This document shows positions 15,303 through 21,999 of a stretch of 29,258 nt of DNA, piece after piece. Below the pieces are notes generated by a model that was not told the origin of the DNA, did not search any database, and was given only the letters and a program-made list of their open reading frames with translations. A program made the position numbers and the translations under genes. The DNA is from JAQWUY01 sp049615605 (GTDB taxonomy: Bacteria > Pseudomonadota > Alphaproteobacteria > JAQWUY01): NCBI GenBank assembly GCA_049615605.1, contig JBMZFW010000009.1, positions 1 to 29,258 on the forward strand, given 5' to 3'. Within the stretch, counting starts at the first letter, position 1. The number at the start of each line of letters is the position of its first letter.

Positions 15303-16403
15303 TTACTTGTGTGATGTTGATAATCTTTTTTCTAGCTTCAATGAATAAATAGCCATTGAATAACAAAAGATAAAGAACATCAACGCAATAAACATATATA
15401 CTTCGTTCGCCAAGCCAATCCATTGTTTATTTGACAATGCGGCACGACCAACACCCAGTAAATCAAACATACCCACGATAATAACAAGTGTTGTATCTTT
15501 GAATAATCCAATAAAGCTGTTTACAATACCTGGGATTGAAATCTTTAATGCCTGTGGCAAGATGATTAAATTCATTGACTGCCAATAGCTTAATCCCATT
15601 ACCGCACCTGCTTCGTATTGACCTTTTGGAATGGCTTGTAAACCACCACGCACAACTTCGGCAATATACGCAGATGAGAATATTACAACAATGAATATTA
15701 CACGGATTAATTGGTCAATAATTATATCACTTGGTAAGAACAATGGTAATAATACCGTTGCCATAAACAGTAATGAAATCATCGGTACACCACGAATAAA
15801 TTCAATGAATATTACACAGAATGTTTTGATTACTGGCATTTCACTGCGACGACCAAGTGCAAGTAATATACCAACAGGAAGTGATAAACCAATACCCATA
15901 ACCCCAAGCATTACCGTTAACATTAAGCCACCCATTTTTGCAGATTCAACTGGCTCTAAACCAAAACCGCCCCATAATAACCAAAAGGCAATTAGTGGAT
16001 AAACAAGTGAAAATGCAATCATCTTTTTACGATGTGGCACGCTGTATAATAATGGTACAAGCGCAACAATTAATAATACGAATGCAAGGTTCGGTCGCCA
16101 GTATAATTCCGACGGATAAAAACCATACATATACTGTGGCCAGCGGGATGTAATTACCCCCCAACACGCACCGCCCGATGTACATTCAGCACGCGACTTA
16201 GTGAAAAAGTCCGCACTAAAGAATAACCAATCAAATGCAGATGGCAGGTAACGAACTAAGAAATAACCCGCAAGGATTGTAAGTATCGTATTATACCAAT
16301 TTGAAAACAGATTAACTTTTAACCAATGCACCGCACCTTTTGAAGTATTTGGTGCTGGTAAATCTGGGTGTTCGCCTAGTTTATATTTTAATTTTGTGCT
16401 CAT
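15303..16403 (-). CDS. aapM: Amino-acid ABC transporter permease (AapM)
   Basis: Inner-membrane permease of 366 residues that pairs with AapQ. It has an N-terminal cytoplasmic tail, a first segment (LTILAGYFLVRYL), a periplasmic loop containing two cysteines (ECTSGGACWG), and a C-terminal permease core. The HisM-type ABC-contact (EAA) loop AEVVRGGLQAIPKGQYEAGAVMGLS is present. The length and the extra N-terminal segments are typical of AapM rather than of short GlnP-type permeases. I chose the start at 16403 (MSTKL), preceded by GGAGAG, over the in-frame ATG at 16418 inside aapQ. Its start lies one base after the aapQ stop, so translation is probably coupled. Confidence 0.94.
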   Translation of the reverse strand: MSTKLKYKLGEHPDLPAPNTSKGAVHWLKVNLFSNWYNTILTILAGYFLVRYLPSAFDWLFFSADFFTKSRAECTSGGACWGVITSRWPQYMYGFYPSELYWRPNLAFVLLIVALVPLLYSVPHRKKMIAFSLVYPLIAFWLLWGGFGLEPVESAKMGGLMLTVMLGVMGIGLSLPVGILLALGRRSEMPVIKTFCVIFIEFIRGVPMISLLFMATVLLPLFLPSDIIIDQLIRVIFIVVIFSSAYIAEVVRGGLQAIPKGQYEAGAVMGLSYWQSMNLIILPQALKISIPGIVNSFIGLFKDTTLVIIVGMFDLLGVGRAALSNKQWIGLANEVYMFIALMFFIFCYSMAIYSLKLEKRLSTSHK

Positions 16404-16404
16404 A

Positions 16405-17559
16405 TTATCTCTCCACAATTTGAACTTTTTTGTTAATGTAATTCATAATGGCTGAAATAATTAAGCTAAGCGTTAAGTATGTTGCCATAATGATTACAAT
16501 ACATTCAATTGCCTGTCCTGTTTGATTAAGTGTAATACCACCCGTTGTTGCAGTGATATCCATATAACCAATTGCAATGGCAAGTGATGAGTTCTTCATT
16601 AAGTTTAAGTATTGTGATGTAAGTGGTGGAATGATTACACGCAATGCTTGCGGAATAATAATCATTTTCATCATTTGTGAATTTGTTAAGTTTAACGATT
16701 TTGATGCTTCGGTTTGTCCCGTTGACACAGCAACAATACCCGACCTTACGATTTCGGCAATGTTACTAGCCGTGTAAACCGAAAGCCCCATTAATAAAGC
16801 AACGAATTCAGGTTTTAATGCCATACCGCCTTTAAAGTTAAATCCTTTTAATGCAGGGATTGACCATTCAACTGGTGAACCAGCAACAAAATAAGCAATG
16901 ATTGGTAAGCCAAGTATTAAAGCAACACTTACCTTGAAAATTGGTTTTTGTTCGCCTGTTTTATCTTGGATTTTTTTTGCATTTCTTGTGTAAATAACTT
17001 TACCAACAATACCGGCAATCAATGCAATTAAAATAAGAATTGCACCATCTTGGAATTCAGGTGATGGCAAGTATAAACCACGGTTGGAAATAAATGCTGA
17101 ATCAGCAATATTGATTGCTTGTCTTGAACTTGGTAGTTGCAAGAACACACCAAAGTACCAAATAACAATCCAAATTAGAACTGGTACATTTCTTGAAAAT
17201 TCAACAATCCAGTAAATTAGTTTTGAAACAATCCAGTTATCGCCAAGTCGCAACACGCCCATGATAAAGCCAAGAACTGATGCGATAATAATACCGAATA
17301 CTGTTATTGCTAGTGTATTTAATAGCCCGACATAATATGCATCAAGGTGCAAGCTTTCGGGACTGTAATCTATATAAGGGGAATAAATATCATAACCAGC
17401 ACGGGAAAACATAAAATCAAAACCTGATGTAATTCCCAAACGGTTTAAGTTTTCAATTGCGTTACTTACAAAGATGTATCCAACAATTGATAAAACCACA
17501 ATTAAAGCTAATTGTGAAACAATAGAACGAAATTTTTTATTATAAATAATTTCTGGCAA
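16405..17559 (-). CDS. aapQ: Amino-acid ABC transporter permease (AapQ)
   Basis: Inner-membrane permease of 384 residues, partner of AapM. A long N-terminal part precedes the permease core, which holds TLAITVFGIIIASVLGFIMG. The ABC-contact loop reads AEIVRSGIVAVSTGQTEASKSLNL, followed by IPQALRVIIPPLTSQYLNLMKNSSLA, a well-conserved AapQ/HisQ stretch. The middle region (about residues 170-230) is a long insertion typical of AapQ. A 95-bp gap with a stable hairpin separates it from aapJ. Confidence 0.94.
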   Translation of the reverse strand: MPEIIYNKKFRSIVSQLALIVVLSIVGYIFVSNAIENLNRLGITSGFDFMFSRAGYDIYSPYIDYSPESLHLDAYYVGLLNTLAITVFGIIIASVLGFIMGVLRLGDNWIVSKLIYWIVEFSRNVPVLIWIVIWYFGVFLQLPSSRQAINIADSAFISNRGLYLPSPEFQDGAILILIALIAGIVGKVIYTRNAKKIQDKTGEQKPIFKVSVALILGLPIIAYFVAGSPVEWSIPALKGFNFKGGMALKPEFVALLMGLSVYTASNIAEIVRSGIVAVSTGQTEASKSLNLTNSQMMKMIIIPQALRVIIPPLTSQYLNLMKNSSLAIAIGYMDITATTGGITLNQTGQAIECIVIIMATYLTLSLIISAIMNYINKKVQIVER

Positions 17560-17611
17560 TTTCTTCCACCTATCTTTTTAAATTTTTTGTAATTTGTATT
17601 TTGAAAAATAA

Positions 17612-17637
17612 TAAGGGTGCAATTATATGCACCCTTA
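17612..17637 (-). terminator. Intercistronic hairpin between aapJ and aapQ
   Basis: TAAGGGTGCA (17612-17621) pairs perfectly with TGCACCCTTA (17628-17637) around a 6-nt loop. On the minus strand it lies about 17 nt after the aapJ stop and is followed by TTATTTTT. Hairpins in this position commonly let the binding-protein mRNA be more abundant than the permease mRNA, by stabilising its 3' end or by partial termination; applied here this is inference. Confidence 0.75.
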
Positions 17638-17654
17638 AAATTTATATTACCATA

Positions 17655-18653
17655 TTAGCGTAATGGTGGAACGTAAAGTAAACCACCTTTAGTCCAAGGT
17701 TGGTTAACACCACGTGGTAAACCAGTAAGCTTCATCGTACGGTTGTAAACTTCACCATAGTTACCGATAGTTTTAATTACTTGGTAACCGAAGTCTTTGC
17801 GTAAGCCTAAGAACTTACCTAAGTCACCTTCGTGACCTAACATTCTTAAGATTTCTTGGTTTTTAGAGTTCTTGAATGAACCAACATTCTTAGATGTAAC
17901 ACCAAGTTCTTCCGCAGCGATGTTTACATTTAATACCCAACGCGCAATATCAGCCCACTTAGAATCGCCGTGGCGAACTACTGGACCTAATGGTTCTTTA
18001 GAAATTAATTCTGGTAAGATTGACCAGTTATCTGGGTTTGGCATAGATGCACGAACACCTGCTAAACCAGTTGTATCAGTTGTATAAACGTCACAACGAC
18101 CAGCTTTTAATGCTTTTAATGCGTCGTCTTGTGTTTCAACTGTTACTGGTTCAAACTTCATACCGTTTACTTTAAAGTAATCAGCTAGTGCTAATTCAGT
18201 TGTAGTACCTGGTTGGATACATACAGTTGCACCATCTAATTCTTTCGCAGATTTAACGCCTAACTTGTTGTTAGCCATGAAACCAGCACCATCGTACCAG
18301 TTAATACCAACGAAATCTAAACCTAAGTCTGTATCACGTGATAAAGTCCAAGTCGTATTACGAGCTAAGATATCAACTTCACCAGACTGTAAGATTGTGA
18401 AACGGTTTTTAGTTGTAGTACCAGTGAACTTAACTTTTTCACCAGAACCGAAAATTGCAGCAGCAACACCACGGCAATATTCAACATCAAGACCTTGCCA
18501 ACGACCGCTGTCATCAGTATATGAAAGACCAAATGCACCAGTTGATACCGCACATTTTAAGTAGCCTCTTTTTTTCACGTCTTCTAAAGTACCAGCGTTT
18601 GCAGATACGAAAGAAGCAGCAGCGAAAGCAGTTGCGATTAATAATTTTTTCAT
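17655..18653 (-). CDS. aapJ: Amino-acid ABC transporter substrate-binding protein (AapJ)
   Basis: Periplasmic receptor of the general L-amino-acid importer, 332 residues. The signal peptide is MKKLLIATAFAAASFVSANA with likely cleavage before GTLEDVKKRG. The family 3 solute-binding core includes CAVSTGAFGLSYTDDSGRWQ, GLDVEYCRGVAAAIFG and TTKNRFTILQSGEVDILARN. The C-terminal GLPRGVNQPWTKGGLLYVPP is characteristic of AapJ. Start follows AGGAGAG. It is the first gene of aapJQMP, with a probable promoter near 18829-18858 and a leader of about 170 nt holding a small hairpin. Confidence 0.95.
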   Translation of the reverse strand: MKKLLIATAFAAASFVSANAGTLEDVKKRGYLKCAVSTGAFGLSYTDDSGRWQGLDVEYCRGVAAAIFGSGEKVKFTGTTTKNRFTILQSGEVDILARNTTWTLSRDTDLGLDFVGINWYDGAGFMANNKLGVKSAKELDGATVCIQPGTTTELALADYFKVNGMKFEPVTVETQDDALKALKAGRCDVYTTDTTGLAGVRASMPNPDNWSILPELISKEPLGPVVRHGDSKWADIARWVLNVNIAAEELGVTSKNVGSFKNSKNQEILRMLGHEGDLGKFLGLRKDFGYQVIKTIGNYGEVYNRTMKLTGLPRGVNQPWTKGGLLYVPPLR

Positions 18654-18754
18654 ATTTTACTCTCCTCTTTTTTTAATTACTAACATCAAGTAACAATAAA
18701 TATAAAAGGCCAAAATAAATAGCACCATAATATAAGAATGCTTTAAAATACCTC

Positions 18755-18770
18755 ACACCAAATAAGGTGT
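18755..18770 (-). promoter_or_regulatory. Inverted repeat in the aapJ leader
   Basis: ACACC (18755-18759) and GGTGT (18766-18770) flank AAATAA. If transcribed from the predicted promoter, it forms a small hairpin about 50 nt downstream of the transcription start. It could be a protein-binding site, an RNA control element or chance. It resembles an NtrC site but has the wrong spacing. Confidence 0.3.
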
Positions 18771-18828
18771 TTCATAAATATTTATTTTGTAACTATATAG
18801 ATTTATTGTTTTTTGTTGTTACTAGATA

Positions 18829-18858
18829 ATTATACCTGTAAAAAATTGTATAACGCAA
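18829..18858 (-). promoter_or_regulatory. Probable promoter for aapJQMP
   Basis: Minus strand: TTGCGT (18853-18858), an 18-bp spacer and a perfect TATAAT (18829-18834). The predicted start near 18822 gives a leader of about 170 nt before aapJ, long for a simple operon and so a possible place for regulation. Confidence 0.5.
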
Positions 18859-18965
18859 GTAATTAATAAAAAAAATTGCAAAAAACCGCTGAAAACATAG
18901 TATTTTGAAATAATATTACAAAATGTTGTAACAAAAATCTATGTGGCGATTCGTGAATCCATACA

Positions 18966-19155
18966 TAATTGATTTATAAAAAATAAATAAAACTGATTTG
19001 TAAAAAATAGAAAAATAAAAACATAATTGATTTTAGTGTGGCTAGAATGAACTTCGCCTTCTGCTTGTCCGCACAGACTAAAGACCTTGTTATCAGGTGA
19101 ATGGAAATGATGGATTAAATTGTTTTATAAAAAATAGATATAATTGATTTTAGTG
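18966..19155 (+). repeat. Degenerate direct repeats of an element arm
   Basis: Variants of an ATTGATTTTATAAAAAATAG-like unit occur in the same orientation near 18966, 18992, 19023, 19118 and 19140. The copies at 19023-19038 and 19140-19155 are identical over 16 bp (ATAATTGATTTTAGTG). They match the left outer arm of element F and look like remains of repeated element ends. Confidence 0.6.
19023..19118 (-). repeat. Decayed copy of the palindromic element (copy G)
   Basis: The left side matches element F (AATTGATTTTAGTG, then AGAATGAAC where F has AGAATCAAAC). The middle keeps a short stem, TTCGCCT with AGGTGAA, including one G-T pair. The right outer arm no longer pairs convincingly. The centre (about 19053-19095) is richer in G+C than its surroundings and is not shared with other copies, so a small RNA cannot be excluded. 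Confidence 0.4.
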
Positions 19156-19244
19156 AGCACAGAATCAAACAAGCCCGACACGATGTTTAGATTTAACTAA
19201 ATGAGTGTCGGGCTTGTTTATATAATGTGCCAATAAAATCAATT
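19142..19244 (-). repeat. Nested palindromic element F (terminator of the atp operon)
   Basis: The outer arms 19142-19161 and 19226-19244 pair over 19 bp except for one T-G position, with an unpaired A in the left arm. The middle stem is a perfect 15 bp: 19167-19181 with 19205-19219 (core AAGCCCGACAC with GTGTCGGGCTT). The inner stem pairs TTTAG (19186-19190) with CTAAA (19197-19201). The right arm ends one base before the atpC stop codon (19246). The G+C-rich middle stem followed by TTTGATT on the minus strand is a plausible terminator for the ATP synthase operon. Confidence 0.88.
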
Positions 19245-19245
19245 A

Positions 19246-19650
19246 TTAATAATGTGATTTGTTTACAGCAGATAATCTAGCCTTGGCAACGCCAAGCAAT
19301 GCTTTGGCATCTTCTTTATCATCTTCTTTCGCAGATGATAGATTTTCAGTTGCTGTTTTTAATTGTTTTTCCACATCGGCTTTGTTTAATTCAGAAACCG
19401 CCACACCGTGTTCGGCAAGTACAGTTGCTGTTTCAGCGTTTACTTCCATAAAACCAGATTCAACAAATAAGCGAACTTCGTCATTGCCGTTTTTAACAAT
19501 GATTGTTCCAGCACGAACAGTACCAAGCACTGGGCTGTGCCCTTTCATAACACCGATGTCACCACCAGCAGCAGGAATGATAACCATATCGGCTTCTGCT
19601 GAATAAAGTTTTTTAGATGGTGATACTAATGTAAATAAAATCTTAGACAT
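19246..19650 (-). CDS. atpC: ATP synthase F1 subunit epsilon
   Basis: Central-stalk subunit that links gamma to the c-ring and restrains ATP hydrolysis. The 134 residues have the usual two parts. The N-terminal beta sandwich includes FTLVSPSKKLYSAEADMV, IPAAGGDIGVMKGHSPVLG and FVESGFMEVNAETATVLAE. It is followed by a C-terminal helical hairpin (about residues 90-134). Last gene of atpHAGDC, 22 bp after atpD. No strong ribosome-binding site is visible. Element F abuts its stop codon. Confidence 0.95.
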   Translation of the reverse strand: MSKILFTLVSPSKKLYSAEADMVIIPAAGGDIGVMKGHSPVLGTVRAGTIIVKNGNDEVRLFVESGFMEVNAETATVLAEHGVAVSELNKADVEKQLKTATENLSSAKEDDKEDAKALLGVAKARLSAVNKSHY

Positions 19651-19672
19651 AGTTTGTTAATCCAACTTTAAA

Positions 19673-21091
19673 TTAAGCTGCCTCTTTTTCCATTTTCTTA
19701 GCTTTTTCAAGAACTTCGTCAATACCACCAACCATATAGAATGCGTTTTCTGAGATATCATCATATTTACCGTCTACGATATCAGCGAAGCCTTTTACAG
19801 TGTCTTCCAGTTGTACGAATTTACCTGGTGAACCAGTGAATACTTCGGCAACGTGGAATGGCTGTGATAAGAATCTTTCAATTTTACGAGCACGGGCTAC
19901 TACTAGTTTATCATCTTCTGATAATTCATCCATACCAAGAATGGCAATGATTTCTTGTAATGCTTTGTACTGTTGTAAAATTTCTTGTACTTTACGCGCT
20001 GTGTTATAGTGCGTATCACCAACAACAGATGGTTCAAGGATACGAGATGTCGAATCCAGTGGGTCAACCGCAGGGTAAATACCTTTTTCCGCAATAGAAC
20101 GGTTTAATACAGTTGTTGCATCTAAGTGGGCGAATGTATTTGCAGGCGCCGGGTCAGTTAAGTCATCGGCTGGTACATATACGGCCTGTACAGATGTAAT
20201 AGAACCTTTGTTTGTTGATGTAATACGTTCCTGCATTGCACCCATTTCAGTTGCAAGTGTTGGTTGGTAACCAACAGCAGATGGGATACGACCTAGTAAG
20301 GCTGATACTTCGGCACCAGCTTGTGTGAAACGGAAGATGTTATCAACGAAGAATAATACATCTTGACCTTCTTCATCACGGAAGTATTCCGCTTGTGTTA
20401 AACCAGTTAATGCAACACGCGCACGTGCACCAGGAGGTTCATTCATCTGACCATATACTAAGGCACATTTTGATTGACCTTCTAAATCAATTACACCAGA
20501 TTCAATCATTTCGTGGTAAAGGTCATTACCTTCACGAGTACGTTCACCAACACCGGCGAATACTGAATAACCACCGTGACCTTTGGCGATGTTGTTGATT
20601 AATTCCATAATTGTTACTGTTTTACCAACACCGGCACCACCGAATAAACCGATTTTACCACCCTTTGGATATGGTGTTAATAAGTCAATTACTTTAATAC
20701 CAGTCACAAGTACTTCTGTTTCAGTTGATTGTTCAACATAATCAGGTGCTGGACGGTGAATTGGATAAGATGTTTTGTTGCCAATTTTACCGCGTTCGTC
20801 AATTGGTTCACCAGTTACATTCATAATACGACCCAGTGTCTCTGGACCAACTGGTACTTTAATAGCTTCGCCCGTATCCGTAACTTCGTTGCCACGAACT
20901 AGACCTTCTGTACCGTCCATCGCAATTGTACGAACAGCATTTTCGCCCAAGTGTTGTGCAACTTCTAATACTAGCTTCTTGCCATTATTTTCAGTTTCCA
21001 AAGCGTTAAGGATTGCTGGTAATTCGCCGTCAAAATCAACGTCTACTACCGCACCCATTACCTGAGAAATTTTACCTTTGTTTTTAGCCAT
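19673..21091 (-). CDS. atpD: ATP synthase F1 subunit beta
   Basis: Catalytic subunit of the F1 ATPase, 472 residues, normal length. Walker A is GGAGVGKT (151-158). The catalytic glutamate lies in GERTREGND (E183). Walker B and the following helix read VLFFVDNIFRFTQAGAEVSA, and LLGRIPSAVGYQPTLATEMG is diagnostic of beta. It forms the alpha3-beta3 hexamer with AtpA. It lies 20 bp downstream of atpG and starts after a GGAG-type site. Confidence 0.99.
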   Translation of the reverse strand: MAKNKGKISQVMGAVVDVDFDGELPAILNALETENNGKKLVLEVAQHLGENAVRTIAMDGTEGLVRGNEVTDTGEAIKVPVGPETLGRIMNVTGEPIDERGKIGNKTSYPIHRPAPDYVEQSTETEVLVTGIKVIDLLTPYPKGGKIGLFGGAGVGKTVTIMELINNIAKGHGGYSVFAGVGERTREGNDLYHEMIESGVIDLEGQSKCALVYGQMNEPPGARARVALTGLTQAEYFRDEEGQDVLFFVDNIFRFTQAGAEVSALLGRIPSAVGYQPTLATEMGAMQERITSTNKGSITSVQAVYVPADDLTDPAPANTFAHLDATTVLNRSIAEKGIYPAVDPLDSTSRILEPSVVGDTHYNTARKVQEILQQYKALQEIIAILGMDELSEDDKLVVARARKIERFLSQPFHVAEVFTGSPGKFVQLEDTVKGFADIVDGKYDDISENAFYMVGGIDEVLEKAKKMEKEAA

Positions 21092-21111
21092 CTTATGCTC
21101 CTTCTTAAAAT

Positions 21112-21987
21112 CTATAGTGCTTCTGCACCAGAAATAATTTCAATCAATTCGCCAGTAATTTGTGCCTGACGCGTTCTGTTATAAGTGATTTGCAGACTGC
21201 GTATCATATCGCCTGCATTATTTGTTGCGTTATCCATTGCCGTCATTCGTGCCGCCTGTTCGCCGGCAAAGCTTTCAAGCATTGCTGAATAAACCTGAAT
21301 CATAATATTTTTTGGCAATAATGCTTTTAAAATAGTTTCTTCATCTGGTTCATATTCATAAATTGCTTTTGAAGTTTCTGCTTCTGTTTCAGTTGTTTTT
21401 TCAACAGTTAACGGGATAATTTGTTTTGGTGTTGGGCGTTGTTCAAGTGCATTAACAAATACATTGTAATACATTGTACAAACATCAAATTCACCGGCAT
21501 TTAGCATAGATAAGATTTTTTCACCCACTGTTTCTGCGTGTACATATTCAGGGGCTGGTTTGTTTAAATCTTCATAAGCTTCAACAATGTCCGAACCGAA
21601 AGCTGATTTTAAACCAGCGCCTGCCTTACGACCAACAACTAAGAACTTAACTGTTTTACCAGATTTCTTTAATTCGTTTGCGTCTTTGGCAACACGGCGT
21701 GTTAAGTTACCATTGAAACCACCGCATAAACCACGGTCAGATGCAACAATAACAAACAAGTGAACTTTGTCAGAACCAGTACCTTTAAGTAATGGGTTCT
21801 TAGATGCGGAACCATTTGCAAGGTTTGCAATCATTTTGCCCATTTCTTCTGCATAAGGTCTTGATTCTTCCACATTGTCAGTCGCCTTCTTCAACTTAGC
21901 AGATGCCACCATTTTCATAGCGGATGTAATACGCTTAGTTGATTGAACAGAAAGAATAGAAGATTTTAAATCTTTTAACGATGCCAT
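21112..21987 (-). CDS. atpG: ATP synthase F1 subunit gamma
   Basis: Rotor shaft of the F1 ATPase, 291 residues. The N-terminal helix LKDLKSSILSVQSTKRITSA and the C-terminal helix SLQITYNRTRQAQITGELIE would form the coiled coil inside the alpha3-beta3 ring. The central SDRGLCGGFNGNL motif is the family hallmark. It lies 12 bp downstream of atpA. Nothing looks unusual. Confidence 0.98.
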   Translation of the reverse strand: MASLKDLKSSILSVQSTKRITSAMKMVASAKLKKATDNVEESRPYAEEMGKMIANLANGSASKNPLLKGTGSDKVHLFVIVASDRGLCGGFNGNLTRRVAKDANELKKSGKTVKFLVVGRKAGAGLKSAFGSDIVEAYEDLNKPAPEYVHAETVGEKILSMLNAGEFDVCTMYYNVFVNALEQRPTPKQIIPLTVEKTTETEAETSKAIYEYEPDEETILKALLPKNIMIQVYSAMLESFAGEQAARMTAMDNATNNAGDMIRSLQITYNRTRQAQITGELIEIISGAEAL

Positions 21988-21999
21988 TGATAAGTATCC

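Larger units (their letters stand above)
18654..19245. other. 592-bp gene-free region between aapJ and atpC
   Basis: No convincing ORF, tRNA or known structured RNA was seen. From aapJ outward it holds the aapJ leader with an ACACC/GGTGT hairpin (18755-18770) and the aapJ promoter (18829-18858). A very AT-rich stretch with a TTACAAAATGTTGTAA inverted repeat follows (about 18917-18932). Next is a short hairpin GATTC-GT-GAATC within ATGT/ACAT (18941-18966). The remainder is degenerate direct repeats, a decayed palindromic copy (19023-19118) and element F. Confidence 0.7.

Noticed and set aside
18755..18770. NtrC binding site upstream of aapJ
   Set aside because: The arms are shorter than TGCACC/GGTGCA and the spacing gives 16 rather than 17 bp; recorded only as an inverted repeat.
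5581..19244. CRISPR array
   Set aside because: The repeats are single, far apart, differ in sequence and have no regular spacers or cas genes.
18654..19245. tRNA, 6S or SRP RNA gene
   Set aside because: No cloverleaf, no SRP core and no long interrupted 6S-like rod could be drawn.
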